NCBI RefSeq assembly: GCF_020819595.1
Contig: NZ_JAJHNP010000029.1
Coordinates: 1-64,000 of the forward strand
Direction of reading: 5' to 3'
DNA length: 64,000 nucleotides
Source: Streptomyces barringtoniae
Lineage (GTDB): Bacteria; Actinomycetota; Actinomycetes; Streptomycetales; Streptomycetaceae
In this document: one piece after another, positions 53,201-63,500 of the stretch
How positions within the stretch are numbered: the stretch's first letter is position 1
How the letters are laid out: every line of letters begins with the position of its first letter
Notes under the pieces: generated by a model
Database searches by the model: none
What the model saw: only the letters and a program-made list of their open reading frames with translations
Told to the model about the DNA's origin: nothing
Program-made: the position numbers and the translations under genes

Positions 53201-53454
53201 GTGACGAACATCCGGTCGTCGAGCTCGGGGTCGTCCTCGCGGACGATCTCGACCGCCAGGGCGTGGATGTCCCGGATGCGGCGGCCGCCCTCGATGCGGA
53301 TGTGGTGGTGTGACAGGTGGTTCGGTGCCTTGCCGAGGAAGGTGACGACGAGCGTACGGCCGTCGTCGCTCGCCTCCACCTCGTCCACGCCGTGCAGACG
53401 CGCGGCACGCACGGCTCCGCGGCGCTGGTCGGTTCGGCAGTCTGCGCTGCTCAC
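50251..53454 (-). CDS. Putative baseplate assembly protein (TIGR02243-type, J/gp47 family)
   Basis: 1067 residues, GTG start overlapping the gp25 stop (GTGA). N-terminal part VDEVEASDDGRTLVVTFLGKAPNHL, then IDYTARDYDSLRRLILDRMSLTAPGWVERHAPDVGTALVELLAYTGDQLSYHQDAVATEAYL, diagnostic of this family. The C-terminal gpJ-like domain contains RAITPGDYAALAAQVPGVRRAAAEL, RIGHELVVRPALQASVDLALSV and LTFGEPVRVSRLVAAVAAVPGV. Wedge protein connecting gp25 and sheath to the fibre network. Confidence 0.9.
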   Translation of the reverse strand: MSSADCRTDQRRGAVRAARLHGVDEVEASDDGRTLVVTFLGKAPNHLSHHHIRIEGGRRIRDIHALAVEIVREDDPELDDRMFVTLDKAGDTSPYRLRVVETDAFGRPGTQPRRGFDVRYAAAEFAFTQGGPSPYDCGEDEEDCAPRYARHPVIDYTARDYDSLRRLILDRMSLTAPGWVERHAPDVGTALVELLAYTGDQLSYHQDAVATEAYLATARRRVSVRRHVRLIDYAMHDGCNARTVVALQTDRQLTLPKGEFRFAAIDVSRLGPQERPDFGTVVADEDLDALADLPVGLEVFEPLNPGADLALRPEHNEIRFWTWGEEECVLPRGATSATLMDTPKRGLKLRPGDLLVLEEVLGPRTGTPAGADPTHRQVVRLASVTPGEDELYEQPVLEVTWSQGDALTFPLCLSARGGLDCALITDVSVARGNAVLVDHGRSLTFCNGAPERFAVPPAPAELRPCGPAAFGCSDERTQGSPAGEAVHALLDQTRRGRPMTPDQVRELEPLLGAAAVARAGISVVLAPGTTVEERVQPSTAEAQATALETLLAQSTYPAIAPRFRPLLRHTPVTQATPYPDPARVAAGQAARLAAIPTRLRERIEQLWRRAEEGEPPTEGEVDELTVVFGARTIQRLRIDEHPGRALRELYDRRTRLLAGKLRRLEVLTARAHAGTVLNRYVAWEIAQSWGERYAAELEPGDPVLAGPAADALRQDPRTALPAVRAQAGDGVWTPRRDLLADGPRGHHVVGEVEDDGRLALRFGDGKHGAPPPPGATLEVAYRVGNGASGNVGAEAINHLVVCRGSDDNGRGARSRRAAFEAVTAVRNPLPAVGGTEPEAVDEVRRLAPLAPHRELRRAITPGDYAALAAQVPGVRRAAAELRWTGSGQEMHVAVEAVQRPGATVAGGPAGAVDFPEPGEALLQAVEHNLLPYRRIGHELVVRPALQASVDLALSVCADPAHQLGHVLAEVRRVLGNRRLPDGRLGFFHPDALTFGEPVRVSRLVAAVAAVPGVLSAKVTRLRRLFRTDQGELAAGFLPVGALEVAACDNDSARPENGRLTIEIGGGR

Positions 53455-53924
53455 GCGGCTCCCCCGCTCCCCTCGAACACGTCGGTACGGCGCGTCCCGG
53501 TGCGCCGGACCGTATAGGCAAGGTGCACCCGCACCACGTTCTCCTCGCTGACCACGTCGAGCGCGTCCACCTCGATCACGTCGCCGAGCCAGCGTTGCAG
53601 GGCGGCCTGGACGGACAGCTGGAGCGCCGAGGCCAGCTCGGGGCTGTTGGGCGCGAAGACCAGGTCGAGCAGCCCGCAGCCGAAGTCTGGGCGCATGACC
53701 CGCTCCCCCGGGCTGGTGAAGAGCAGCTGCTCGATCATGTCCCGCACGTGCCCGTCGTAGTCGGTGCCCGCGGTGCGGCCGCGGCTGTCGACATGGAAGG
53801 GGAAGGCGATGTCCGTGCGGGACGGGTACGGCTGCGGAGCGGGCAGCTGGATGACGCGCTCGGCGTGGATTCCGGCCGGGGCGGCCGCGCCCGCTGCCGC
53901 GGTCCGGCGGTTGCGCGGGCTCAT
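53451..53924 (-). CDS. gp25-like (GPW/gp25) baseplate wedge protein
   Basis: 157 residues, ATG overlapping the PAAR-like stop. Core IAFPFHVDSRGRTAGTDYDGHVRDMIEQLLFTSPGERVMRPDFGCGL contains the gp25 signature (lysozyme-like fold, EPR motif equivalent ERVMRPDFG). It nucleates the sheath in contractile tails (Afp9 equivalent). An N-terminal Ala/Arg-rich extension of about 25 residues is strain-type variable. Confidence 0.9.
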   Translation of the reverse strand: MSPRNRRTAAAGAAAPAGIHAERVIQLPAPQPYPSRTDIAFPFHVDSRGRTAGTDYDGHVRDMIEQLLFTSPGERVMRPDFGCGLLDLVFAPNSPELASALQLSVQAALQRWLGDVIEVDALDVVSEENVVRVHLAYTVRRTGTRRTDVFEGSGGAA

Positions 53925-54253
53925 CGTCCCACCACCCGCTGCTGCACGATCGTGACGTTCGGCGGGCCCTGCGGCGCGCCGGCGGCCGTGTTGCAGAGCG
54001 CCGTCGAGTCCTGGAGCAGGGCGGGCGAGCCGTTGATGCGGATGCGTGCGGAGGCCCCCGTCCAGCGGATCGTCGTGCAGGGGTGGGGATATCCACCGGC
54101 GGTGAAGGTGCAGCCGGTCACCGTGTGGACGTCGGCCTCGGTGGCGGCCGGGCTGCCGTCGACGAGCACCCGCGACTGGGCGGGCAGGACGTTCGCCTGA
54201 CCGCCGTGCGGGCACATCACCGTGGCACCGATGGTGACAAGATTTCCGGACAC
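53921..54253 (-). CDS. PAAR-like spike-tip protein
   Basis: 110 residues. Starts SGNLVTIGATVMCPHGGQA and includes RVLVDGSPAATEADVHTVTGC and ARIRINGSPALLQDSTALC, a beta-prism of short repeats with Cys/His residues (C14, H16, H43, C48, H57, C59, C87) able to bind a metal at the tip. Corresponds to the DUF4280/PAAR-like tips of CIS. Lies between the spike and gp25 genes as expected. Confidence 0.82.
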   Translation of the reverse strand: MSGNLVTIGATVMCPHGGQANVLPAQSRVLVDGSPAATEADVHTVTGCTFTAGGYPHPCTTIRWTGASARIRINGSPALLQDSTALCNTAAGAPQGPPNVTIVQQRVVGR

Positions 54254-54280
54254 GTGAACTTGGCCTTCCCCCGTCGGAAT

Positions 54281-54793
54281 TCAGGTGACGCTGAGCGCGT
54301 CGTTGTTGATGGTCACGGTCGGCCCCACCAGGGAGATCACCGCACCCTGACCGTTGCTGATGTGCACCCCCGTGTCGTCGATGACGATCGACGCGCCGGA
54401 GGGGTGCTTGAGGGTGATGCCCTTGCCGCCGGGCTCGTCGGAGAGGACGATCTGGCGCAGGCCGGGCGTCTGGAGCACCACGTTCGGGTTGTTGGTGGCG
54501 GTGACCGCGTCCTCGGGCACCTCGTGCGCCGCCCCGTACCAGCACCCCGTCCAGATCGGGTAGCTGGGGTCGCCCTGCTCGAACTCCACCCACACGCCCG
54601 AGCCCACCGGCGGCAGATGGAACTGCCCCATCCCGGGGCCGGCCAGCGGGAAGCACGGCATGGCCCAGGTCGAGGGCACGTCGCCGAGCACGTCCGGGAC
54701 CTGGACCTGCAGTCGGCCCACGCCCATGGGGTCGGCATTGCTCACCACGGTGCCCCGGTACTTGCCGAGGTAGCGGGTGGGTTCAGCAGCCAT
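54281..54793 (-). CDS. Spike/baseplate protein V (gp5/VgrG OB-fold domain)
   Basis: 170 residues. N-terminal YLGKYRGTVVSNADPMGVGRLQVQVPDVLG and WAMPCFPLAGPGMGQFHLPPVGSGVWVEFEQGDPSYPIWTGCWYG match the gpV/gp5 OB-fold. The C-terminus is a short run of beta-strand repeats (ITLKHPSGASIVIDDTGVHI) that would form the triple-stranded needle. In many CIS this is fused to the hub as VgrG; here hub and spike are separate adjacent genes (10-bp gap). Confidence 0.9.
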   Translation of the reverse strand: MAAEPTRYLGKYRGTVVSNADPMGVGRLQVQVPDVLGDVPSTWAMPCFPLAGPGMGQFHLPPVGSGVWVEFEQGDPSYPIWTGCWYGAAHEVPEDAVTATNNPNVVLQTPGLRQIVLSDEPGGKGITLKHPSGASIVIDDTGVHISNGQGAVISLVGPTVTINNDALSVT

Positions 54794-54803
54794 TCTCTGT
54801 CTC

Positions 54804-55949
54804 CTAGGGGACGACCGTCGGCTCGAGCGCGATCAGCCCCTCGCGAGCAAGGGTGAAGTTCTGCGTGTACGAGCCCCGTTGCAGGTTGTGGGTCACGGAC
54901 TTGACGTAGTACCGGCCGTCGTAGGTGATGCCGGCGCCGCGGACGCCGACCAACTCCCGGGCGCGCAACAGGTATCCGTACCGGACGACATCCAGCTGGC
55001 CGGAGCCGGTGACGGCGTCGGCGGACTCCGCCGCCTTGGCGAGCGCCTCGGCGATGCCCTGCCCGCTGTCCTTCTTGGCGGTGTCCGCGATCACCGTCTT
55101 CTTCAGCGCGGGCGCCGGCCGCTGGGCCAGCTGCGGCCGCAGGATGCTCACTTCGGGCACGGGCAGGACGGAGGAGACGCGGGTGGCCGGCAGCTGAATA
55201 CGCGCCTCCGGCTGCTCCCGTGCCGTGCCGTCGAAGGCGAAGGTCAGCTGGTCGACGTTGGACAGTCCGTCCATGTTGACGTTCAGCGCGTGCTGCGGCT
55301 CTCCGAGGCGGACCTCCGGCCCCCAGTAGGCGCGGCTCTGCCCGGGGACGGGGCCGGGGTCGAGGTAGAAGGCGTAACCGTTGGCCTGCGCCAGCTGGTT
55401 GACGTAGGCGAGGTCGGTCCCCTTCTGGAAGTCCACACGCTGCGTCGGCATCGGCGTCTGCGGGATCAGCTCCGGGACGACCAGCGGGGTGATCCCGTAC
55501 TGCGCGTACTGGGCGATGATCGCGTGCACGCGGGCGGCCGGGGACATCGCCGGGTACGGGACGGCGGCGCGCTCCTCCAGGTCCATCAGGACGGTGAGAT
55601 CCTCGCCGGTGACGGTGAGCGTCGACTGGCCGGGCTGGTTGGAGATCCCGACCTCCTGACGAATGATCACACCGTCCATGAGTACGGTGGGAGTGCCCTG
55701 GACCGTGACCGTGAGGATGACGCGCGTCTTGGGATCGAAGTGGCCGCCGGGCAGCAGACTGTTGCTGATCAGGCTGTCCTTCGCCAGGTCGAATGCCAGC
55801 TGGAAGCCGCTGCGCTGCCCCGACGCCACCGTCACCTGCACGGACAGCAGCGAGTCCGCGACCTCCTGCGCGACGGGCACGGCCAGCTGCGGGCCCATCA
55901 TCAGCGTCAGATGGATCGGCCCGGTCGTGATCGGACCGTACTCAGCCAT
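54804..55949 (-). CDS. Baseplate hub protein (phage late control D / gp27-like)
   Basis: 381 residues. The start GPIHLTLMMGPQLAVPVAQEVADSLLSVQVTVASGQRSGFQLAFDL and the middle GTDLAYVNQLAQANGYAFYL, with the C-terminal VRGAGITYDGRYYVKSVTHNLQRGSYTQNFTLAREGL, are typical of gpD hubs. It forms the trimer that adapts the sixfold tube to the threefold spike. GGAGGGG precedes the ATG, which overlaps the LysM gene by 8 bp. Confidence 0.88.
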   Translation of the reverse strand: MAEYGPITTGPIHLTLMMGPQLAVPVAQEVADSLLSVQVTVASGQRSGFQLAFDLAKDSLISNSLLPGGHFDPKTRVILTVTVQGTPTVLMDGVIIRQEVGISNQPGQSTLTVTGEDLTVLMDLEERAAVPYPAMSPAARVHAIIAQYAQYGITPLVVPELIPQTPMPTQRVDFQKGTDLAYVNQLAQANGYAFYLDPGPVPGQSRAYWGPEVRLGEPQHALNVNMDGLSNVDQLTFAFDGTAREQPEARIQLPATRVSSVLPVPEVSILRPQLAQRPAPALKKTVIADTAKKDSGQGIAEALAKAAESADAVTGSGQLDVVRYGYLLRARELVGVRGAGITYDGRYYVKSVTHNLQRGSYTQNFTLAREGLIALEPTVVP

Positions 55950-56307
55950 TCGCCCCTCCGGGCACGCCCGAGGGGAGCGTGATGCGGATCCGACGGCCCG
56001 GCTCGCTGGTCAACTCCCGTGGATCCAGTACGGGGTTGGCGTCCGCGATCCGCCACCACTGCTCGGCGTTGCCCAGGTAGCGGGCGCCGAGGAGGTCGGG
56101 GCGGTCGCCGGTGCTGACGGTGTGGGTGGTCAGGTCCGCCATGCCCTCCGGGGCGGGGAGGAGGCGGCGACGCAGATAAGTGACTTCGTGGCCGTCCGCT
56201 TCCGTGAACCGGGCGGTGCCCAGCCCGTAGTAGCGGCTCGACCGCGGATAGGCGGTGGTCGCCTGTGCGAGCGCGACCGCGTCCAGCGGGTTCTCCAGCG
56301 ACGCCAT
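55942..56307 (-). CDS. LysM-domain baseplate protein (gpX/Afp7-C-like)
   Basis: 121 residues. The LysM region TTHTVSTGDRPDLLGARYLGNAEQWWRIADANPVLDPRELTSEPGRRIRI covers the C-terminal two thirds, ending with an acid/Gly tail. Such small LysM proteins clamp the hub-tube junction in CIS and Myoviridae tails (gp53/gpX class). Five bases separate it from the tube-initiator stop. Confidence 0.85.
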   Translation of the reverse strand: MASLENPLDAVALAQATTAYPRSSRYYGLGTARFTEADGHEVTYLRRRLLPAPEGMADLTTHTVSTGDRPDLLGARYLGNAEQWWRIADANPVLDPRELTSEPGRRIRITLPSGVPGGANG

Positions 56308-56312
56308 GGTGA

Positions 56313-56972
56313 TCAGACCCCTCCCAGTCCGCTTCCGCTGAGACCCAGCGCGCTGAGCCGCCGGGTCGCGGCGGGACCTGCCAGCCGCTCCTTCTGCGCC
56401 AGGTACGCGAGGTAGAGCTCGTACCCCCGGTTACTGACGGGCAGGTCACTGACCGTCAGAACACGCAGGGTGATCGCCACTTGAGCCCTGATCGGATTCA
56501 GGTCGACGTCGAACGCCTCCTCGGTGATCGAGAACTCCGTGAGCCTGACGGGTACGACCCGCTTGTTGCCCCACGTGAAGAGCGTCAGCGGGGCCTCGAC
56601 CGGGGTGATCTCCAACGTGCCGCGGGCCGCGAGCGCCTCGAGCTGGCGCAGGCTGGCGCTCGACGGGCTCACCAGCATCTCCAGCACGGCGAGCTGCGGA
56701 TGGATCCCGTTCGGCGCCGCCACGTCCAACTGGTCGGTCGCGTCGATCTCCGCGGTCAACTTCCACGTCTCAACGGCCGGCCCCTTGAGCCGCAACGCCT
56801 CGGTCCGGTCCCCCGACTGGTTGTCCGCCCCGGCCGCCTGCGGCGCGATGCTCCGCTCCAGGCTGTCCGGGTTGAACTGGAGAACGATGATCTCCTTGGG
56901 CGTTCCGCGCTGGGGGTCGACGATGACCAGGCCGGAGCGGATGGGTTTGGGTATGTCTGCGTAGGTGGTCAT
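56313..56972 (-). CDS. CIS tube-initiator/adaptor protein (Afp7-like, CIS_tube N-terminal domain)
   Basis: 219 residues. Contains EIIVLQFNPDSLERSIAPQ, the LQFNP motif of the CIS tube domain, RLKGPAVETWKLTAEIDATDQ, PLTLFTWGNKRVVPVRLTEFSITEEAFDVDLNPIRAQV and DLPVSNRGYELYLAYLAQKERL. It builds the ring between hub and inner tube. ATG overlaps the stop of the small upstream gene (ATGA). Confidence 0.9.
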   Translation of the reverse strand: MTTYADIPKPIRSGLVIVDPQRGTPKEIIVLQFNPDSLERSIAPQAAGADNQSGDRTEALRLKGPAVETWKLTAEIDATDQLDVAAPNGIHPQLAVLEMLVSPSSASLRQLEALAARGTLEITPVEAPLTLFTWGNKRVVPVRLTEFSITEEAFDVDLNPIRAQVAITLRVLTVSDLPVSNRGYELYLAYLAQKERLAGPAATRRLSALGLSGSGLGGV

Positions 56973-57574
56973 GCCTCGGGGATCTCCTCTTGTTCAAACC
57001 CCTCCAACACCTGCCGCGCAGTCAGCCCCAGTCGCTCGTTGGAGGACGCTGACAGGAACTCTTGCAGCACGGCACGGAATTCTGGCCAGGGCGCGTAGGA
57101 AACAGCCCAGATCGCAGCCTCCTGCAACACCGGGTCGGTACCGAACAGAAGAGACCGGACCCTGCTGAACAGACCCTCGTCGAAGTCGCCCGGAGCTCCG
57201 ATGCCGGCCCGGATCAGAGCTCGTGCCGTATCCATGGAATCGGCTGCTGCATCGACTGCGTTCAGCAGATCCTCGAAGGTGCTGAACGGGATTTGACTCT
57301 TCACGAGTTCGACCGCTGCTTCGACGGCATCACGAGAGTCGCCCGAGACACACACAGCAGCACTGCCTGAGACGTCATCGACCAGGAAGTGCAGGATGAG
57401 TCCGGGTCCAGCCATCCACTGCACCTCGTAGGGGACACCCCGGTCAGGATCGGCCGGGATCTCACCCCGACACGGCCAGCCCAGTGACTCTGCGCAGCGT
57501 TCTGCCTGATCCTCTGCTTCGGTCGGACCGGCCTGACAGATCAGGTTACGGGACCGGTAACGGCCGCTAGTCAT
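56969..57574 (-). CDS. Small coupled protein with a HEAT-like region, possible immunity protein
   Basis: 201 residues. ATG lies inside the end of the giant CIS gene (8-bp overlap), and its stop overlaps the tube-initiator ATG. The C-terminal half is helical (DPVLQEAAIWAVSYAPWPEFRAVLQEFL), like one or two HEAT repeats; the N-terminal half is a beta-rich domain with VPYEVQWMAGPGLILHFLVDD. No family match is certain. It is unlike any CIS structural protein, inserted between the giant protein and baseplate genes, and shares the lower GC of the giant gene's 3' end. An immunity or chaperone role is inference. Confidence 0.7.
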   Translation of the reverse strand: MTSGRYRSRNLICQAGPTEAEDQAERCAESLGWPCRGEIPADPDRGVPYEVQWMAGPGLILHFLVDDVSGSAAVCVSGDSRDAVEAAVELVKSQIPFSTFEDLLNAVDAAADSMDTARALIRAGIGAPGDFDEGLFSRVRSLLFGTDPVLQEAAIWAVSYAPWPEFRAVLQEFLSASSNERLGLTARQVLEGFEQEEIPEA

Positions 57575-60500
57575 TTCCACTCCCGTTCCGCGCCCTCCAG
57601 AGACGCTGGAAAGTCTGCATGTCCATCCCGCCCTGCCTCGATTCACTCCTCAGCTGGAATGCTTCGATGTCTTTCTTCTTTATGGCGTAGATGGCTTCAA
57701 CGTGGCGTCGTATTTGGCCGCAGAGCTGATCTTCCGTGCTCGTTTTGGAGGAGCGATCGACCTTGATGTCCAGGGCCTTTATCCATTCCTCCACAATACC
57801 AAGTTCGGCCTCCATCATCCGCTGCGCCCCCGCACTGAGGTCCTCCGATAGTGCGCCGCGTCGACTGCCGGATTCGACAAAGGAGTTGAGCTCGGTCGCG
57901 TCGGCCTGGGCGCCGCCGGCGATCATCTGGAACTTGGCCAGGTCGGGTGCCCCCTCCCTGGCATTCGCGGCCTCGATCAGCATCGCGGTGGTGGTGGTTG
58001 CCGCTATGCTGCGCATCCCCTCGTCATTGGCCATCACATCCGTGAGCGCCGCGGATGTGTCCGCCAGATTCCCCGTCGGCCGTCCGCCTCCCAGGAGGGA
58101 CAGCATCTGGGGTGCCATCACCACCCCGACGCCAGGCTGAGAAACGTTGTGGATCAGCTTCTTGTACGACTCTTTGGCGTTCTCAAGCCCCGGAACGGGA
58201 GCCGCCGCCGGGCCGGCCGGAGGGAAGTTCACCCGCGTCACCTTGTTTCGAACGATGACATGCTTCTGCACCTGACTCCTCGGCACTCCCCTGGGCGGGT
58301 ACCCCTGATACCGCGTCGCCGTCAGCGGCGGCTGACCGTCGTCCCGCTGGAAGTCGACGTCCTCATGAGTGAGGGGAGGCCGGGCAGCCATGCGACGTGA
58401 GTAATTCTGAACACCTCCGAATCCCACGCCCTCGTCGACGGAAAGAACCGTCCGATCCTTCGGCTTTTTCCCGCGGGGTTGCACACCGCCCGTAATTCCG
58501 GTGTCGGCTTGATGGCGGCTGGTGTTCGAGTAGACGACCTCTCGCCCCACCTGACGCAGGAATCGAAGCAACCTGTCACGGTCGACGGTAGCCCCGTTGG
58601 AGAACGTCATGTCGGGGTTGATGGTCGCCTTGAAGCTGAAGCTCTCACCCCCGACCATGGAGAGGTCGGTGAGGCGATACCAGATCCTCGCGGCCGCCAG
58701 GAATGCCCGCAGGATCGGTTCCGGGACACCATGTCGCAGCAGGGCCTCGGCGCGCGGTCTGATCCTGGCGACCGCACGCTCCAAACGCTGCTCCTTGGCT
58801 TGCGGCGAGTTCTCCTTCTTATGGCGGTTGTCGCGGTTCTGCTTGCGCTGCTCCTTGTGCTTGTTCCACCAGTCGCGCAGCTGGTCGCGCTTGCGCTTGT
58901 ACGCGTTGTAGACCTTGTGGGCACCGTTGCGGATGGCGCGGCCCAGTTTGCTGTTCTTGAGCTTGCGGCCCAGGGCGCGAGCGGCGTTGCGGGCCTTGGC
59001 CAGGGCACCCCTGACGGCGCCCTTGGCGCGGTTGAGGGTGCGGCCTGCGCGGGAGACCGGGTCCTTGGGGCGGGCGGGCTCCTTCGGCTTTTCGGGCTCG
59101 TGCGCCTTCTTCGGCTCCTCGGGCTCGTGCGGCTTGGCGGACTTGTGGTCCTGGTGCTCGGCAGGTTGCCCGGCGTGGGTCGGCCGCTCCTCGGGGTGGT
59201 GCGTCCGAGGACGCTCCTCCTCCCCATGACGGGCCGTCGCACCGGGCTCGCCCGGACGCTCGTGGGGGTGCTCGCCGAGGGGGGACTCGGCGGGGCGGCG
59301 GCGGGACGGGAAGCGTTCGCGGAGCGAGGACATCGCGTTGCGGAGGCCCGTGCGGGCGCGGTTGACCGCGGTGCCGACGGCCTTCCTGGCGCCCTTGCCC
59401 GCCTTCGCGAGGGCCTTCATGATCTTCTGGGCCAGGGACTTGAGCTTGGAGCCGACCGCCTTTCCGGCGGCCTTGAGCTTGGAGAGGAGGTATTGGGAGA
59501 CGAACTCGAGCAGGGCGACGACACCTGCGGCGACCGCCTCGGCAAAGAGGCAGGCGGCCGGGCCCGCCTTCACCGCCTTCAGGAAGGCGAAGAACTTGCC
59601 GAAGGCGGCGATGATCTTGCTGACGGTACCCCAGGCGGCCATGAGGCCCTGAATGATCGTCAGGATCGCCCCGGCCGCAGGCACGATCATCGAGATGACC
59701 TTTTCGATGATGATCTGCGCGAGCATCATCGGAAGGGCGGAGATGATCGCCTTCCAGGCCATCTGGCCGATCTTCTTGAGGGAGATGCAGCCCTTGACGA
59801 GGATGTTCAGGAGGGTGGACGTCAAGCCGACGACGGACTCGACCTTCTGGTCGAACCAGGCCTTCACCGCCGTCTTGATCGCGCCCCAGAGGTGATGCTG
59901 GATGCCGTCCATCGCGGCGGCGCCCATCTTGTGCAGCCAGCCGCCCGGGTCCGGGGCGATGTCCGCGATCAGCGCCGCGAGTTGGCCGAGCGCGGCGATG
60001 GCCGCCTTGACGAAGTTGATCGCGGCCTCGACCGCCGCCCGGACCTGGTTGATGATGGCCTTGAGGGTGGCCTCGGCCAGCTTCAGCAGCGCGTTGAGTG
60101 CGGCGCCCAGCGCGTCGAGGAGCGCGTTGACCGCTGCCTTGAGCGCGTCCGCCAGGGCGTTGACCGCCGCGATGGCGGCGTCGCGCAGGGCCTCGATGGC
60201 CTTGCGGAACTTGTCACGCAACGCCGGGAACGCGGCGAGCAGGACGTCGCAGATCTTGATCAGCGCATCGGCGACGACCTTGATCAGTGCCACGGCGAGC
60301 TTGCGGCAGGTGTCGATGACCGAGTCCGCGAACTTCTTGAAGCCGTCGATGATGTCGTTGACCAGCTTGCGGAAGAAGTCGAAGATCTTGGTTACCGCGG
60401 ACAGCAGGGCGTTGAAGGCATCCTTGATCTTGGACGTGATCCAGCCGAACCAGCCCGATGACTCGTGCTTCTTCTTCTCCTTCTCGTCCCGGGCCTTCTG

Positions 60501-63500
60501 CTGCGCCTGTTCACGGTTGTCCTGGATCTTCTTGTTGTCGCTGGTCTGCCGGTCCTTGACCTGCTTGTTGCTGTCGTCGCGCTTGGAGAGGATCTTCTGG
60601 TGGTTCTCCGAGTGCGACTGATCCGCCTGCTTGTCGGAGTCGGCGATCTTCTTGTCCTGCTCGGAGCGCCAGTCGTCGCGCGCCTGCCTGGCCTGGACGC
60701 CCACCTCACCGCGCTTGTCGGTCTGCCTCCTGGCGTTGTCCTCGGTCGCCTTGTCGATGTCCGACTGGTTCTGCTTGCGCGCGTCGGCCTGCTGCTGCTT
60801 GTTCTTGGCCTGGGCACTGCCCACCTGGCCCTGGCCCTGGCCGATCGCCTGCTTGATCTGCGGGCCGCGCTGCTGCTGGACGACGGTCGCCTCGCCGGGC
60901 TTCAGCTGCGCACCGGCCTTGCCCTGGCCACCACCGCCCTGGCCGCCGGCGCCCCCGGGGACGTTGCCCTTCAGGGTCTCCTGGGGGACGTCCGGGTAGA
61001 TCTGGTCCTCGCCCAGCGGCTTGGCCGCGTCCTGGCGGCCGGTGTCCTGGATCTCGGACGTCTTGTCGTTGTACTTGCCGGCCTGCTGGTCCGTCAGCTT
61101 CGGGTCGGCGTCGCCGGTCAGCTGCACCTGCGGGGCCGGGCCCACGGTGACGTTCAGCCCGGGGTCGGTGGAGGGGACGTCGTCGACCGCGTCCTGCATG
61201 TTCTGGACGTCGTGCGCGTCGGCGTGGCCCGCGTCGGTGTCCGGGACGTTGGGGGTCTGGACCTGCTGGGCCGGGTTCTGGCCCTCGACCTGCCGGCCGT
61301 CGGCCTTCTGCTGCTCGCCCTGTCCGGGCGGGGCCACCCGCTCCAGCTGGCCCGACACCTGCGGGGCCACGGCCTCCTCCGGCGGGTTGCCGGACAGGGT
61401 CTGGGGCGCGCCGGAAGGGCGCTGCGCGGTCGGTGGGGCGGCCTTGAGCTGGTCCTGCTGCCGGCCGATGGAGTGGTCGACCGCTCCGTCGGCGCCGTCG
61501 AGGACGGTGACCGTCTGGTCCGGCGGCACGCTCGCGGCCGTACCCAGAGCGGCCTGCGGGTCCTGGTCGGAGACGTTGGGCGGGGCCGGGCTCTTCTGCT
61601 CCTGGGCGCCGCCGCCTCCGCCTCCGCAACCGCCGCCGCTGCCTTCGGGCTTGTCGGCCTCGGTGCTGGGCTGCGGGGAACCCGCGCAGGCGCCGCCACC
61701 CGGTTCGAGCGAGGCGCCGGGAGCGGGCTGGGCGCCGAGGGCACCCGGGGCGTCGGACTGCTGGTCGGCGGGTCCGAGGACGGGGGACTTCGCGGCGACG
61801 CGGGCCGGAGCGGCCGCGCCGGGCCCGGCTCCCGGTCCCGCGACCGCGGCCGACGGCTCGGGTGCGCCGGCCGGGCCGGCGGCGGCAGCGACGGGGGCAG
61901 GTGCGCGGCCCGGGGTCGGACCCGTGTGGCCCGATCCCTGTGGGGCGCCCGCCGGTTGGGGCGAGTGCAGCGCCGCGGCGGGCCGCGCGGAGGCGCGGGC
62001 GGAGGGCGGGGTCGCGGGGGCCGGGGCGTGCTCGGCCTCCTGGCGCTCGTTGTGCTCGGTGGCGCTCTCCTGCTGGGCGGGGGTGGGGGCGGCGCCCTCC
62101 TCGCTCTGGACACCCTGTGCTGACGTACCGTCCGCAGGTCGGTCCGCCTCGGCCTCCGGCTTCGCGGCCGGGGAGGCGTCGGCGGCGGGTTGGGCGTGCT
62201 CGGGGTCCGGGCCGACCTCCTGTTCGGCCGGCTTGTCGGTCTGGAGGTCGTGCTCGGTACGGTCCCCGGCCTCGTTCTCCGCGACGGGGCCCGGCTGCGG
62301 GGCCGACTGCGGAGTACGGCGGCCCGGAGCGGGCGGGGCCGTCGCCGTGGGGGGCTCGGCGGGCTCGTCGTCCTCGCGCTCGCTCTCGCGCGCCGCCTGG
62401 ACCTTCTCCGCCTTGGTCGGGGGCGGCGCCGGGAAGCCGGGGACCTCGGCGCGGGCCGCGGCGGAACCGTCGGCGGGCAGGTGGATCCGGTCGGCCGTCG
62501 GGACGGCGGAGACGTCGAGGTCGGCGGAGGGGACGAAGTCCTCCGGCTTGAGCTCCGTCTCCGCCTCGCCGGCGGCGCCCGGCCTCTCGCCGCCGTGCGG
62601 ACCGTCGACCTCGCCGTCGGCGCCCGGCTCCAGGCCCTCGGGCTGCTCCTGCTCGGGATGTTCGCCGTGCTCCTCGTCGTCCTCGAGGACGCCGTGGCGG
62701 GCGAGTGAGCCGTCGCGGTCCTCGGCGGTCCTGTCGACCTCCTCCGGGCGCACGGGACCGGGCTGCGGGGTGGGCAGGTGGTCCGGGTTGTGCGGCTTGC
62801 TGCCGGCGACGGGCTGCTTGGCCGCGGAGTTCCGCTCGTGCTCCGGCGAGCCCTCGGCCTTCGCGGCGGCGGGCTTGTCCTTGGGGTCCTTGTTCTCGTC
62901 GGTCTTCTGCTGCTCGGCCTGCTGGTCCTTGTCGTCCTGCCGGTCCTGCCGGTCCTGCCGGTCCTGCTGGTCCTTGCGGTTGCTGTCCTGGGCGCCTTGG
63001 CCGTCGGCCTGCTGCTGGGCGGCGGTTGCGCCCTGTGCCTGGTCCTGACCCGGCTGGGCTGCCTGCGCCTGGGCCCCGGTGGCGGCGCCGGGCCGGGCGG
63101 AGGCGGGCTGGCCGGCGGTGGCCCCATAGGGTGCCGAGGACTCGGCGGATGCCGAGGCGTCGGCCCCGGTGCCGGACGAGGAGGAAGTCCCGCCCTGCTG
63201 CTGGGAGTCCTGCCTTGCGCGCCTGCGCTGCCTGGAGGGCTTGCGCTTGTTCAGCTCCTCCTGGTGGTCGCGCTGCTGCGGGCGCTCTTCCTCGTGCTGC
63301 TCCTGCTCGGGCCGCTGCCGGCCCCGGCCCTCCTCCGGCTGCCGGGAGGAACCGTCCGGGCGCCGGTGCTCGCGGCGACGCCCCTCGGCCGCGTCCTCGC
63401 GCTCCTCCTGCTCGGTCTCGCGGTGATCGCGTTCCCGTACGTCGTCCTGGTCGTGCTCGGCCTCGGTCCGGTCGACCGTGTCCGTGACCGGGACCGGGGC

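Noticed and set aside
60465..62123. Plus-strand frame rich in Leu/Val/Gly opposite the giant CIS gene
   Set aside because: Mirror of Gln/Glu/Asp codons on the real strand; no start context or domain.
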